A stretch of DNA of 64,000 nucleotides from Desulfobacula toluolica Tol2 (GCF_000307105.1 NC_018645.1:1562578-1626577); one strand, 5' to 3'; numbered from the stretch's first letter, positions 14,517-24,012 are shown. Notes: generated by a model not told the origin, from the letters alone. Numbers and translations: made by a program.

Positions 14517-15857
14517 ATGCAGAAAGAGTTTATTTCTTTGCTTTATATTTATGATTCCAAGATCAGGGATGATCTGTCGAAATTTTCAAAGCAGAATGGA
14601 TTTATTTTAAACACATGTGATGATTTTTTTAACGCCTCCGATCAGGTTGAATCAACAGCCCCGGATCTTATCCTTATTGATTCGGATGCCAATACATTAA
14701 AGGGCTTTGAAAAAGGCGTTAATGAACTTATTAAAACAGCATCTATCTTCAAACCCGCTGTTTTTCTTGTCTTGTCTGAATTTCCGGAACCTGAGAACAG
14801 ATTAGCGTTGCTGGGTATGGGTATTGATGAATTTTTAATCAAACCGTTTTTTATCCGGGAACTTAAAGAAAAATACAATATTTATCATCAGCTTAAACAT
14901 TTGCAACAAAAGATACTTGCCCGGGACAGGAAAATAGAAAAAACCTTTGAATATCTGGATAAATTTAAAAACGAGGTTAAAAAAACAAAGGCAGAGCTTT
15001 TTGAAGAGCGAACCATGCTCAATAATGTGTTAAAACAAATCAATCATATGACAGGTGAGCGCAATCGGTTAAAAAAAGAAAAAAGTGAATTAAAAAAAAA
15101 TCTTGCAGATAATATGGAAGGATTTGGAGAAATTCTTTCCAGGTTGATTAAAGCTCGAATTGAAAAAAACAGGGGCCATGGTGAACGTGTTGCCCATATT
15201 GTTCATTTTATCGGCAAACAACTTAAACTGGATGAAAAAAAGTTGGAGGATCTTAAAAAAGCTGCTATGTTGCACGAAGTTGGCCTTCTTTTTATTCCTC
15301 AGGTCATATTAAACAAAGCAAAAGATCAGCTGACGGATTATGAAAAAGATTTGTTTGTGCAGTATCCGGTCAAAGGCGCTGATCTTCTTTCAACCTGTAC
15401 CGAATTTGGTAATTGTGCGCAGATTATTCGGTATTTGAATGAAAATGCAGATGGAACCGGCAGTCCGAAAAGATTAAAAAGAAGATATATTCCTTTATTA
15501 TCAAGGATATTATCGGGTGCGGATGTGTTTGATACCCTTAAAAACGAAAAAGATGTAACATCCATTGAAAATTTTCTGGAAAAATTAGAGGGATTTTCCG
15601 GTACAAGGCTTGATCCGAATATTGTTGTGTGGCTTGAAACATATGCAGTTCTTCATATGGGATCTGATTCATATAGGGTAAAAGGTGTCGGCGTTCATCA
15701 GCTTGAACCTGGGATGAGCCTTGGAACCGCGTTGTTTACAAATACGGGAACCAAACTTTTTTCTGTGAATACTTTGCTTACAAAAGATGCTATTGATAAA
15801 ATTAAAAAATATAACCGGGAATATCCTGTTAATGAAACTGTTTATATAAGGGCTTAG
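14517..15857 (+). CDS. Response-regulator-like protein with degenerate HD-GYP domain
   Basis: A 446-residue protein. Residues 5-120 are receiver-like (DLILIDSDA with the central acidic pocket, then FLIKPF carrying the conserved lysine). A coiled coil follows (about 125-195), then an HD-GYP-type domain (about 200-350) and a C-terminal extension (VHQLEPGMSLGTALFTNTGTKL) typical of this class. The catalytic signature is eroded. HD becomes HE (AAMLHEVGLLFIP), the HHE triad becomes LNE (IIRYLNENADGTGSP) and GYP becomes GSP. Cyclic-di-GMP hydrolysis is therefore unlikely. It ends three bases before motA, suggesting a role in motility control. Confidence 0.85.
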   Translation: MQKEFISLLYIYDSKIRDDLSKFSKQNGFILNTCDDFFNASDQVESTAPDLILIDSDANTLKGFEKGVNELIKTASIFKPAVFLVLSEFPEPENRLALLGMGIDEFLIKPFFIRELKEKYNIYHQLKHLQQKILARDRKIEKTFEYLDKFKNEVKKTKAELFEERTMLNNVLKQINHMTGERNRLKKEKSELKKNLADNMEGFGEILSRLIKARIEKNRGHGERVAHIVHFIGKQLKLDEKKLEDLKKAAMLHEVGLLFIPQVILNKAKDQLTDYEKDLFVQYPVKGADLLSTCTEFGNCAQIIRYLNENADGTGSPKRLKRRYIPLLSRILSGADVFDTLKNEKDVTSIENFLEKLEGFSGTRLDPNIVVWLETYAVLHMGSDSYRVKGVGVHQLEPGMSLGTALFTNTGTKLFSVNTLLTKDAIDKIKKYNREYPVNETVYIRA

Positions 15858-15860
15858 CAA

Positions 15861-16619
15861 ATGGATTTATCTTCGATTATCGGCATTGTTTCAGGCATGG
15901 GCTTTGTCCTTGGAACCATACTGCTTGGCGGCGGTCTCATGACCTTTGTCAACATCCCTTCGATTTTGATTGTTCTAGGCGGTACCATGGCGGCCTCAAT
16001 GATAGCCTATCCCCTCAAGGATTTCCTAAGTATATTTAAGACAACTATGAAAGTTTTTATCTTTAAACTTCAGCCGACAAATGAAATTATTACCAACCTG
16101 GTTGAAATTTCCAACAAAGCAAGAAAAGGTGGGCTTCTTTCCATTGAAGGGGATATACAAAATGCCGGTAACCCATATCTTGCACAGGCTTTGCAGATGA
16201 CGGTTGACGGTGTGAAAACAACTGATATTGCAGCGATTATGCAAAAAAAGATGGCTTTGACAAAAAAAAAACTGGATGTTGGTGCCAGTATTTTTGCCAG
16301 CATGGGATCGTATGCACCTGCTTTTGGAATGATAGGAACATTGATCGGACTGGTACAGATGCTTGCCAATCTTGATGATCCATCGTCCATTGGTCCGAAA
16401 ATGGCGGTTGCAATGATTACCACGTTTTACGGATCAGTTCTGGCCAACCTGTTTTTTATTCCCATGGGAGATAAACTGACCTGCCGCAATGAAGAAGAAA
16501 TGGTTAACATGAACATTATTTTCGAAGGGATTATTTCTATAAGGGAAGGCGAACACCCTAAACTTATGGAGGATAAGTTAAATATTTATCTGGACGGTTC
16601 AAAAGAAAGCAAAGAATAA
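15861..16619 (+). CDS. motA: Flagellar motor stator protein MotA (PomA-like)
   Basis: A 252-residue inner-membrane ion-channel subunit with four membrane spans: about 5-25, 30-50, 150-170 and 180-205. It has the conserved GSYAPAFGMIGTLIGLVQML segment and the YPLKDF/cytoplasmic loop contacting FliG. The sequence is closer to sodium-type PomA (MDLSSIIGIVSG start) than to E. coli MotA; ion choice is inferred. It is followed by motB after 23 bases and preceded without a gap by the degenerate HD-GYP gene, so the three are probably one operon. Confidence 0.93.
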   Translation: MDLSSIIGIVSGMGFVLGTILLGGGLMTFVNIPSILIVLGGTMAASMIAYPLKDFLSIFKTTMKVFIFKLQPTNEIITNLVEISNKARKGGLLSIEGDIQNAGNPYLAQALQMTVDGVKTTDIAAIMQKKMALTKKKLDVGASIFASMGSYAPAFGMIGTLIGLVQMLANLDDPSSIGPKMAVAMITTFYGSVLANLFFIPMGDKLTCRNEEEMVNMNIIFEGIISIREGEHPKLMEDKLNIYLDGSKESKE

Positions 16620-16642
16620 TTTAATTAAAAAGAGAATACCAT

Positions 16643-17461
16643 ATGGCTGATGATATGGCTTCAGAGGAAGCAGAAGAAGAGTTAACTCTTTCGACTCCGC
16701 CGGCGGAGGAAAAAAAGCAAAAAGCAGGTGCGCCTGAATGGATGGCAACATTTGCTGATCTGGTAACACTTTTGATGTGTTTCTTTGTTCTTCTTTTTGC
16801 CATGAGTACTACTCAGCAGGAAACCTATAAAGAACTTGTAAAGTCTTTAAGAAGCGCCTTGGGGGCTGAAGCAGTACCTGAAGCAGGTATAAGGGAAGGG
16901 CTTACCATGCACGCGGTTCCATCTGAAGAACCGTCTGAAAGCCAGGCTATTGATGAGCTTGGCGGGATGATCGAAAAAGAGATGGAGGACATTGTCAGTG
17001 AAGTCAGGGAGCTTGTTTTGTTCAACAAGCTGGGAGGTGAGGTCAGTGTAACAAAGACCGAAGATGGTATCGTGATTACTTTGTCTGATCTTTTATTGTT
17101 TTCCGAAGGGGGGACAAACCTGTCTGAAAAAGGAAATGATATTTTAAGAAAAGTTGCTGCCGTGCTTTCCAAGCTTGCATACCATGTCAAAATAAAAGGT
17201 CACACAGACAGTTTTCCCATTTCATCTGCTGTTTTTCCTTCAAACTGGGAGCTTTCAAGTGCCAGGGCTTCAAAGGTTGTTCGCCTGCTGGTTCAAAACG
17301 GGGTTCCCCCTCAATATATTTCAGCAGAAGGTTATGCCCACTATCACCCAATAGCCACAAATGATACGGCAAAGGGAAGAGCATTGAACCGAAGGGTTGA
17401 AATCGTTTATGAACGAGACAGTATTGCAAGGCAATTTGCTGATATGGGTGTGGGAAAATAG
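16643..17461 (+). CDS. motB: Flagellar motor stator protein MotB
   Basis: A 272-residue partner of MotA. An acidic N-terminus leads to APEWMATFADLVTLLMCFFVLLF-type single membrane span (about 33-57) with the ion-binding Asp in FADL. A linker follows, then a C-terminal OmpA-like peptidoglycan-binding domain (IKGHTDSFPI, NWELSSARA, NRRVEIVY). Length is normal for the family. It is the last gene of the motility set and convergent with the YkgJ-like gene 20 bases away. Confidence 0.93.
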   Translation: MADDMASEEAEEELTLSTPPAEEKKQKAGAPEWMATFADLVTLLMCFFVLLFAMSTTQQETYKELVKSLRSALGAEAVPEAGIREGLTMHAVPSEEPSESQAIDELGGMIEKEMEDIVSEVRELVLFNKLGGEVSVTKTEDGIVITLSDLLLFSEGGTNLSEKGNDILRKVAAVLSKLAYHVKIKGHTDSFPISSAVFPSNWELSSARASKVVRLLVQNGVPPQYISAEGYAHYHPIATNDTAKGRALNRRVEIVYERDSIARQFADMGVGK

Positions 17462-17480
17462 TATGGGAGCAACCTATAAG

Positions 17481-17921
17481 TTATAAAACAGACTTAACAG
17501 TTTGCTTTTTTTTGTCCAGCTTTTCTTTTTCAATTGTAACGATGTTTACCAGATTTTTATGCGGAATATCCTTTTTCATGCCCGGACAGGAGTTTGCCAT
17601 GGCATTCCAGTTTTCAGGATGTCCTATAACGGTTTTAATGAAAGGCCAGGCTTTGCACATATATGGTTTTACCGGATGAATAGTGCATTGTCTGGTTTTA
17701 TCAAAGAAGATACAGCATCCGTCTATCCCCAGTGTTAAAACATAGCGTGATCCTGATGTGTCACAATAACGGGCAACAAATTTTTTTGGATCAAAATTGA
17801 TATATGTTGAGATATTGATGATATCCTGTTCAGTTACATAAGTGCCGCCAAATCCCTTGCAGCAATCCCCGCATTGCCGGCACTCAAAAATATCATTGCC
17901 TGTTCTATATTCAGAATCCAT
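17481..17921 (-). CDS. YkgJ-type cysteine cluster protein
   Basis: A 146-residue protein with the metal-binding pattern of the YkgJ/UPF0153 family. It has CRQCGDCC near the N-terminus (residues 15-22), then GCCIFFD, QCTIHPVKPYMCKAWPF, and a last cysteine in NSCPG. It probably holds zinc or an iron-sulfur cluster; a cellular function is not established. The start overlaps the recR end by 11 bases, so it is read as the tail of the dnaX-ybaB-recR operon. Confidence 0.85.
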   Translation of the reverse strand: MDSEYRTGNDIFECRQCGDCCKGFGGTYVTEQDIINISTYINFDPKKFVARYCDTSGSRYVLTLGIDGCCIFFDKTRQCTIHPVKPYMCKAWPFIKTVIGHPENWNAMANSCPGMKKDIPHKNLVNIVTIEKEKLDKKKQTVKSVL

Positions 17922-18510
17922 ATCGTTTTTCCATTGCTTTTTGCATAGTCAGCTGGTCAATATATTGTAAATCTCCCCCCATGGGGATACCCGAAGCAAT
18001 TCTTGTGATTTTGATGTTTGTTCTTTTAAGCTTTTCAAGGATATAGGAAGCTGTGGATTCGCCCTCAACATTGGTTTTAGTTGCAAGGATAATCTCTTTT
18101 ACCTTTCGTGGATCAGCTCTTTTAAACAACTCTTTGATCCTTATGTCATCCGGGCCTATGCCGTCAATGGGAGAAAGTACACCGCCCAATATATGATAGG
18201 TCCCCAAAAAAGAATTTGATTTTTCGATTGCTCCCATATCCGTGGGATTCTCTACAACACAAATCAGTGTTTGATCCCTTAACGGATCTGCGCATACCCG
18301 GCATTTGTCTTTGTCGCTCAGGGCAAAGCAAACAGTACACAGTCGAATGCTGCTTTTCAGTTCAATGATATCGGTTGCCAGAGTTGCGACATCATGATCC
18401 GGGGCATGGAGAATGTGAAGCGCAAGCCTTTCAGCAGTTTTTTTTCCAATACCCGGCAGCTTTGACAAACTGTTGATCAATTTTAAAATTGGTTCGGGAT
18501 AATGCATCAT
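17911..18510 (-). CDS. recR: Recombination mediator protein RecR
   Basis: A 199-residue, standard-length RecR that helps load RecA at gaps together with RecF/RecO. It has the N-terminal helix-hairpin-helix (SKLPGIGKKTAERLALHIL, about 15-33), the C4 zinc finger (CTVC...CRVC, about 57-72) and a Toprim domain (LICVVENPTDMGAIE onwards). It follows ybaB by seven bases in the classical dnaX-ybaB-recR order. Confidence 0.96.
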   Translation of the reverse strand: MMHYPEPILKLINSLSKLPGIGKKTAERLALHILHAPDHDVATLATDIIELKSSIRLCTVCFALSDKDKCRVCADPLRDQTLICVVENPTDMGAIEKSNSFLGTYHILGGVLSPIDGIGPDDIRIKELFKRADPRKVKEIILATKTNVEGESTASYILEKLKRTNIKITRIASGIPMGGDLQYIDQLTMQKAMEKRYGF

Positions 18511-18517
18511 GTTTTTT

Positions 18518-18826
18518 TTACAGACCGGGAATGTTGAGTCCCCCGGTAAGTTTACCCATTTCAGAAGATACCATTTCCTGGGATTTGTTTAAGGCATCGT
18601 TAACAGCTGCCATAATAAGATCCTGAAGCATTTCAATATCTTCCGGGTCAACCACTTCTTTTTCCAGAACAATGGATTCGATTTTCTGGCCGCCATTGGC
18701 AATTACTTTGACCATACCACCGCCAGAAGAAGCTTCAACAGTTTTTTTTGCCAACTCCTCTTGGGTTTTAAGCATTTTTTTCTGAAGTTTTTGAGCTTGT
18801 TTCATCATGGTATTCATGTTTTTCAT
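18518..18826 (-). CDS. ybaB: YbaB/EbfC nucleoid-associated protein
   Basis: A 102-residue DNA-binding protein forming tweezer-like dimers. The methionine- and lysine-rich N-terminal helix, then [23 protein letters not shown] and the acidic [13 protein letters not shown] segment, are family hallmarks. It lies between dnaX and recR, with a GGAGTGAC-type binding site in the short gap. Near-certain. Confidence 0.96.
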   Translation of the reverse strand: MKNMNTMMKQAQKLQKKMLKTQEELAKKTVEASSGGGMVKVIANGGQKIESIVLEKEVVDPEDIEMLQDLIMAAVNDALNKSQEMVSSEMGKLTGGLNIPGL

Positions 18827-18843
18827 GGTTTGTCACTCCTGTC

Positions 18844-20541
18844 TTAATAGTTGATTATCTCGCCATTAAACATTTTTTGGGCTTCAACAACAAGGGGGTG
18901 GTTGAAAGCTGCTTGTCTGGCTTTTATTTCTTTTTTTTTTTTGTTTTCAGTTAATGGTTTGTTTTCAGACACTATTTTGATTGTAAGATCTTTTCCAAGA
19001 AAGTCTTTGCAGGCTTTTTTCAGTTCATTTTTTTTTGTTTCAAGCCGGTTTTTATCAAAGGACGAACAATCTTTCAATTCAACTATAATTTCATTGGTAT
19101 TTTTTTCTTGTGCAACACCTTTTGATAGAAGGACAAACATAAAGGGGAGGGTTTGTTCTATTCTGTTTAAAAATCCCGGCCATGTTTTTTCATGGGGGGC
19201 ATCTTTTTGTGGTTTTTCAACATCCTGACTTGCATGATATACATGTACCGGCAAAGCTTCCCTGACAGCTGGAGCATGATTTGCCGTCGGTATATCTCTT
19301 TCAACCGGAATGTCATTGTTCTTAGTGTCCAAAAAATTTGCAGCAGATTCTTGTACCGGTTCAAATTTATGATCGGAGTATGAAACAGTTGAATTTATCT
19401 GATTTGCAAGACCATCAAGCTTGCTGATGATTTGATCTATTTGTGCCCCCGGGTTTATTTGAAGCAGTCTTAACAGTACCATTTCAATAGCTATTTTGGT
19501 ATGTGATGAGTATTTGATCATGGATTCTTCATCCAGAAGAATTTGTAAAACAGTGTTGATAAAACTGCTGGACAGCATGGCAGTTGCTTGAAAAAAAATT
19601 TCTTTTTCAGAATCAGTTATATGTGCATTAGGGCTGTCTTTGCCGCAAATTTTAATGACATTCAGATTTCTGAAATGAACAATTAAATCAGAATAGTATT
19701 TTTTCAGATCAATTCCTGAGTCGTTTATGTTTTCAATTATCTCAATGAGTTGCGCCCCGTTTTTTTTGAAAATTGCAGCCGACGTATCATGCAGGATCTG
19801 CCTATCAAGGATACCCAATCCGTCCAGAACTGTTTGATGCTCAATTTTCAGGGTCTTGGCCGAGGACAATATTCTGTCAAGGAGGCTTAATGCATCCCTT
19901 ATGGAGCCGTCTGCTTCCTGAGCAATGAGGTCAAGACTTTGGGCTTCAATATTAAATCCTTCCCGGCTGCAAAGCATTTGCAGGTGACCGGAAATCAATG
20001 GCAGCGAAATTCTGCCCAGGTCATGCCTCTGGCACCTGGACAGGATGGTGATCGGGATTTTATGGACTTCAGTGGTGGCAAAGATGAACATCACATGGTC
20101 AGGCGGTTCTTCAAGGGTTTTGAGCAGGGCGTTAAATGCAGCAGTAGACAGCATATGAACTTCATCAATAATATATATCTTATAGGGTGCCGATGACGGC
20201 ATATATGTTACATTTTCCCTTAGATCCCTTATTTGGTCCACGCTGTTGTTGGATGCCCCGTCAATTTCAAACACATCTGTGCAGTGCCCTTCAATAATGT
20301 CCGTACAAATTTTACAGGTGTTGCAGGGAAAGGGAGTCGGCCCTTTTTTGCAATTCATTGCCCTGGCTAAAATTCTTGCAATGGTTGTTTTTCCTGTGCC
20401 CCTGGGTCCCGTAAAAAGAAGGGCATGGGCAACCCTGTCTGAAGAAATGGCATTGGTAAGGGTGGTGGTAACATGAGGTTGACCAACAACGTCGTCAAAT
20501 GTCTGGGGTCTGTATTTGATTGCTAAAACTTGGTATGACAT
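18844..20541 (-). CDS. dnaX: DNA polymerase III subunits gamma/tau
   Basis: A 565-residue clamp-loader ATPase. It starts YRPQTFDDVVGQ, with Walker A GPRGTGKTT at about 45-53, zinc-binding C4 (CNCKK...CNTCKIC), Walker B IIDEVHML, and LLKTLEEPPDHVMFIFATTE. The region past about 370 corresponds to tau domains for DnaB and alpha binding. I saw no obvious slippery A-run with pseudoknot to make gamma, but this was not tested. First gene of dnaX-ybaB-recR-ykgJ, and transcribed away from tRNA-Ser on the same strand. Confidence 0.95.
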   Translation of the reverse strand: MSYQVLAIKYRPQTFDDVVGQPHVTTTLTNAISSDRVAHALLFTGPRGTGKTTIARILARAMNCKKGPTPFPCNTCKICTDIIEGHCTDVFEIDGASNNSVDQIRDLRENVTYMPSSAPYKIYIIDEVHMLSTAAFNALLKTLEEPPDHVMFIFATTEVHKIPITILSRCQRHDLGRISLPLISGHLQMLCSREGFNIEAQSLDLIAQEADGSIRDALSLLDRILSSAKTLKIEHQTVLDGLGILDRQILHDTSAAIFKKNGAQLIEIIENINDSGIDLKKYYSDLIVHFRNLNVIKICGKDSPNAHITDSEKEIFFQATAMLSSSFINTVLQILLDEESMIKYSSHTKIAIEMVLLRLLQINPGAQIDQIISKLDGLANQINSTVSYSDHKFEPVQESAANFLDTKNNDIPVERDIPTANHAPAVREALPVHVYHASQDVEKPQKDAPHEKTWPGFLNRIEQTLPFMFVLLSKGVAQEKNTNEIIVELKDCSSFDKNRLETKKNELKKACKDFLGKDLTIKIVSENKPLTENKKKKEIKARQAAFNHPLVVEAQKMFNGEIINY

Positions 20542-20563
20542 GTTATCCGGTATGACCGATCAG

Positions 20564-20655
<92 letters not shown>

Positions 20656-20700
20656 TTATTAAATTTGCTTCGGGCAAAATAGACTCTTTTTGCATTTGTG

Positions 20701-21423
20701 TCAAGGTTTAAACATGGAAATATACTCATTTGTTAATTTATTTTCAGAATTATAGATATACAGGGGCGGTGAGACAGTACAGGTTTTTTTGTTGTTTTTA
20801 GCTGCACAGAGAATGACGCGCCTGGCTCCGGTGTTTTTTTTTATGTGTACAAACCTTAAATAAACAGGGGAAAATTTATACGATTCCATGGCCAGTATCA
20901 GGTCGGATATCCTTTCTGCAGGAAAGATAATATAAACCCTTCCTTGTTCATTAATCAATCTGCTTGAACACTTGAAAAGCATATCAATATCAAGAGTTAT
21001 TTCATGGCGTGCAATTGCTTTTTGAGTGTTTGGATTCAGTCTGCCGGAATTCTTTTTTTTATAAGGAGGGTTTGAAATAATTATATCTGCTTTTCCGTTT
21101 ATATCGGAAATAAGTATGTTTTTAATATCTTTATTAATGATACTAATTGTTTTATCCAGCTTGTGATTAATACTGTTTTGTCTGGCACAAAAGGATAATT
21201 CCTCTTGTATTTCAATCCCCGTGATTCTAATCGCAGAATGCCTGTAAGCCAGGATTAACGGCATTATGCCACATCCGCATCCCACATCAAGGAGATGTTT
21301 TGTGTCTGTTAGCTGGATATGTGCAGCAAGGATAAACGGATCCATGGAAAACCGATAGCCGTTTTCAGGTTGGGATACCTTTATTCCGTTATCAAAGAAA
21401 GATTCAGCTGATGATTTTTCCAA
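20701..21423 (-). CDS. TrmN6-like tRNA (adenine-N6)-methyltransferase
   Basis: A 240-residue SAM-dependent methyltransferase. The SAM-binding motif is LLDVGCGCGIMPLILAYR (about 38-55), and the amino-methyltransferase motif NPPY (in IISNPPYKKKNSGR, about 115-128) is intact. Conserved QKAIARHE matches the YfiC/TrmN6 group that makes m6A37 in tRNA1-Val. The exact target is inferred. The start overlaps the DUF721 gene end by 20 bases, so they are co-expressed. Confidence 0.82.
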   Translation of the reverse strand: MEKSSAESFFDNGIKVSQPENGYRFSMDPFILAAHIQLTDTKHLLDVGCGCGIMPLILAYRHSAIRITGIEIQEELSFCARQNSINHKLDKTISIINKDIKNILISDINGKADIIISNPPYKKKNSGRLNPNTQKAIARHEITLDIDMLFKCSSRLINEQGRVYIIFPAERISDLILAMESYKFSPVYLRFVHIKKNTGARRVILCAAKNNKKTCTVSPPLYIYNSENKLTNEYISMFKP

Positions 21424-21742
21424 TTTTAAACCGAATCTGCTTCACCAGTTTATGGTCAAGTTGTTTATTTATATTTAAGATCATTTCTTTTTCAAGGAAT
21501 TTAAGCTGATGAATCCATGATGAGCTTGATACATTGACGATGAGTATTCCATCTTTAAAAGCATCGGGTTTGGCATTCATTGCAATGGGTTTTCCGACAG
21601 CAAGATCCCAGATGTCCCATATCCTTGTCATTTGGGTATCCATCGCAGGTCTGTATTTGCCAAGCGCGGAAGTTAAGATGTCTTTGATGTGAATCAATTC
21701 GCTGTTTTTGTTTTTTTTGTTCAATTGAGTGTGTTTATACAA
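21404..21742 (-). CDS. DUF721 (DciA-like) protein
   Basis: A 112-residue protein of the DUF721 family (WDLAVGKPIAMNAKPDAFKDGILIVNVSSSSWIHQLKFLEKEMILNINKQL arrangement, cited here in outline). Family members include DciA, which loads or supports replicative helicase DnaB in bacteria lacking DnaC; DciA function here is inference. It has an N-terminal polar tail rich in Lys/Asn. It overlaps the methyltransferase gene downstream. Confidence 0.75.
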   Translation of the reverse strand: MYKHTQLNKKNKNSELIHIKDILTSALGKYRPAMDTQMTRIWDIWDLAVGKPIAMNAKPDAFKDGILIVNVSSSSWIHQLKFLEKEMILNINKQLDHKLVKQIRFKIGKIIS

Positions 21743-21811
21743 TTGAGTGTTCCTTATCTTTAAGGATGATTTTTTTTGGCATATTCATACCATATTAATA
21801 GACCGGAATAT

Positions 21812-21831
21812 ACCCCAAATATATTTGGGGT
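21812..21831. promoter_or_regulatory. 20-bp perfect palindrome between divergent genes
   Basis: ACCCCAAAT-AT-ATTTGGGGT lies in the 220-base space between the DUF721 gene and hflK. A perfect 20-base palindrome in a divergent promoter region suggests a dimer-binding operator; no regulator can be named. It has no T-run on either side, which argues against a terminator. Confidence 0.4.
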
Positions 21832-21967
21832 TGGATGCTTGCCCGAAATCCTTCTCAATGACCTGTTTCAAATAAATATTGCCTTTTGGGCTTGATAAAT
21901 ATAAATATGGTTATATTTTGCGTTCATACTATGAGTTTTTATAAAAATAATTTACAGGATAATGTTT

Positions 21968-23056
21968 ATGAATTGGGATTGGGAAAAATTAAGGGAAAAT
22001 CAGCAGAAGTTCGAACACAAGAGAGAAGGCGGCGGGCCAAGTATGCCAAGGCCGCCCCAGATGGATGAGCTTTTGAACAGGTTTAAAAGCTTTAAATTTC
22101 CGGGGGTTTTTCTTGTTGTGATTGTTATTGCGGCTTTATTTTTCGGTTCATCCACGTTTTTTACCATTGAAACAGATGAAGTCGGTGTTATTCAGCGATT
22201 TGGAAAATATGACAGAATCGCTCAACCGGGCTTGAATTTTAAATTTCCTTCGGGTATTGAAAAAGTCACCAAGGTAAAGGTGAAAAGAGTCTATAAGGAA
22301 GAGTTCGGTTTTCAAGCGGTCAAAGGTTCCGGCAATTACAGACTCGCAAGCAGTTCTTCTCAGGAAACGCCTTTGATGTTGACCGGGGATCTTAATGTGG
22401 CAGTGGTTCCCTGGATTGTGCAATACAGGATTTCAAATCCCAGGGATTATCTGTTCAAGGTTAAAGATGTCAGGGCTATTTTAAGGGACATGTCGGAAGC
22501 CACCATGAGAACAGTTGTGGGGGACAGGAGTATCAATGAGGTCATCAGCAAACGAGAAGAGATTGCTCTGGCTGCCAAGGATATTCTTCAAAAAGAGATG
22601 GATCAGGCCCAGTCCGGTATTAATATTGTAACAATTGAAATGAAAAAAACAAATGTTCCGGAACCTGTTCAGGCTTCTTTTAATGAGGTTAATCAGGCCA
22701 TTCAGGAAAAAGAGCAGACGATTTATAAAGCAAGGGAAGAGTACAACAAGGCTGTTCCTTTAGCCCGTGGTGAAGCCAAAAGGGTGATTAAGGATGCTGA
22801 AGGGTATGCCATTGACCGGATTAACCGTGCCCAGGGGGATGCCACCAAATTTTCAGCAATCTACCAGGCCTATGCAAAAGCCAAGGATGTGACAAAAAAA
22901 CGACTGTATCTGGAATCCATGCTGGAAATTTTCCCCAATCTTGGGACAAAGTATATTATTGACTCTGAACAAAAAAATATGCTGCCTTTTTTAAATATGG
23001 GTGGTGGTCAATCTGCGGCAGTTCCTCAAAATAGATTCCTTAATAAAAGTGAGTAA
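21968..23056 (+). CDS. hflK: FtsH-associated membrane protein HflK
   Basis: A 362-residue SPFH/prohibitin protein that forms a cage around the FtsH protease with HflC. A Pro/Gly-rich cytoplasmic N-terminus is followed by one membrane span (about 38-58), the SPFH domain (ETDEVGVIQRFGKYDRIAQPGLNFKFP), and a coiled-coil C-terminal part rich in Ala/Glu. An in-frame ATG also exists at 21962. The AGGA box is better spaced for 21968 (MNWDWEKL). HflC follows three bases after the stop. Confidence 0.93.
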   Translation: MNWDWEKLRENQQKFEHKREGGGPSMPRPPQMDELLNRFKSFKFPGVFLVVIVIAALFFGSSTFFTIETDEVGVIQRFGKYDRIAQPGLNFKFPSGIEKVTKVKVKRVYKEEFGFQAVKGSGNYRLASSSSQETPLMLTGDLNVAVVPWIVQYRISNPRDYLFKVKDVRAILRDMSEATMRTVVGDRSINEVISKREEIALAAKDILQKEMDQAQSGINIVTIEMKKTNVPEPVQASFNEVNQAIQEKEQTIYKAREEYNKAVPLARGEAKRVIKDAEGYAIDRINRAQGDATKFSAIYQAYAKAKDVTKKRLYLESMLEIFPNLGTKYIIDSEQKNMLPFLNMGGGQSAAVPQNRFLNKSE

Positions 23057-23059
23057 AAA

Positions 23060-24001
23060 ATGAATAGTATTATAAAACCGTTGTTTTTGATTGTCGTTGC
23101 TGTTGCTGTTTTATTAACTTACAGTTCTGCCTACATTGTTGATGAAACCGAACAGGTTGTTATAACCCAGTTTGGTCGAGTTGTGGGGCAGCCTATTACC
23201 GAGCCTGGCTTGAAATTCAAGCTGCCGTTTTTTCAAATTGCCAATTTTTTTCCAAATAATCTGTTAACCTGGGATGGTGACCCAGGTCAGGTGCCCACAA
23301 AAGATAAAACCTATATATGGGTGGATACCTTTGCGCGATGGAAAATTGTTGACCCTGTCAAGTATTTTCAGACCGTTAACAATGAATTGGCAGCGATTGA
23401 GCGTCTGGATGATATCATTGATCCGGCCATGAGAAACCTTGTGACATCCTATCCTCTTGTTGAAAGTGTTCGAAATACGGATCGACCCATGGATACATTT
23501 GAATCGGTTGTTGATGAGAACAGAAAAAGGGTTCAATATAAAATTAACCTGGGCCGCGATGAGATTACAAAAAGAATCGTAAAACAGGCTGGTGAAAAAC
23601 TGGTACAGTTCGGTATTGAGCTTGTGGATGTAAAAATAAAAAGAATCAACTATATTGAAAATGTTCGGCAGGCTGTTTATAACAGGATGATTGCCGAAAG
23701 AAATCAAATCGCTGAAAAATACCGGGCAGAGGGTATGGGTGAGGCAAGCAATATACGGGGTGAAAAAGAAAAAGAACTCCAGGTGATCAAATCCCAGGCA
23801 TATAAAGATGCTCAGAAGATTAAGGGTGATGCTGATGCAACTGCCACAAAGATTTATGCGGATGCCTATGGTGCTGACCCGGATTTTTATGCATTTGTAA
23901 AGACAATGGAAGTCTATAAGAAGACCATGAAAAAAGACAGTACGCTGATTCTTTCAACGGATTCTGATTTTATGAAATACTTTAAGGGTATTGAACGGTA
24001 G
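23060..24001 (+). CDS. hflC: FtsH-associated membrane protein HflC
   Basis: A 313-residue partner of HflK. The N-terminal membrane anchor (about 6-25) is followed by SPFH sequence (VDETEQVVITQFGRVVGQPITEPGLKFKLPF) and the Ala/Lys coiled coil RAEGMGEASNIRGEKEKELQ. The end FYAFVKTMEVYKKTMKKDSTLILSTDSDFMKYF is diagnostic for HflC. Operon hflK-hflC ends at a hairpin that also faces the small COX24-like gene. Confidence 0.94.
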   Translation: MNSIIKPLFLIVVAVAVLLTYSSAYIVDETEQVVITQFGRVVGQPITEPGLKFKLPFFQIANFFPNNLLTWDGDPGQVPTKDKTYIWVDTFARWKIVDPVKYFQTVNNELAAIERLDDIIDPAMRNLVTSYPLVESVRNTDRPMDTFESVVDENRKRVQYKINLGRDEITKRIVKQAGEKLVQFGIELVDVKIKRINYIENVRQAVYNRMIAERNQIAEKYRAEGMGEASNIRGEKEKELQVIKSQAYKDAQKIKGDADATATKIYADAYGADPDFYAFVKTMEVYKKTMKKDSTLILSTDSDFMKYFKGIER

Positions 24002-24012
24002 GAAGAATATTC

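Noticed and set aside
18844-20541. Programmed frameshift producing the gamma form in dnaX
   Set aside because: I saw no convincing A-rich slippery heptamer followed by a stable hairpin at the expected position.
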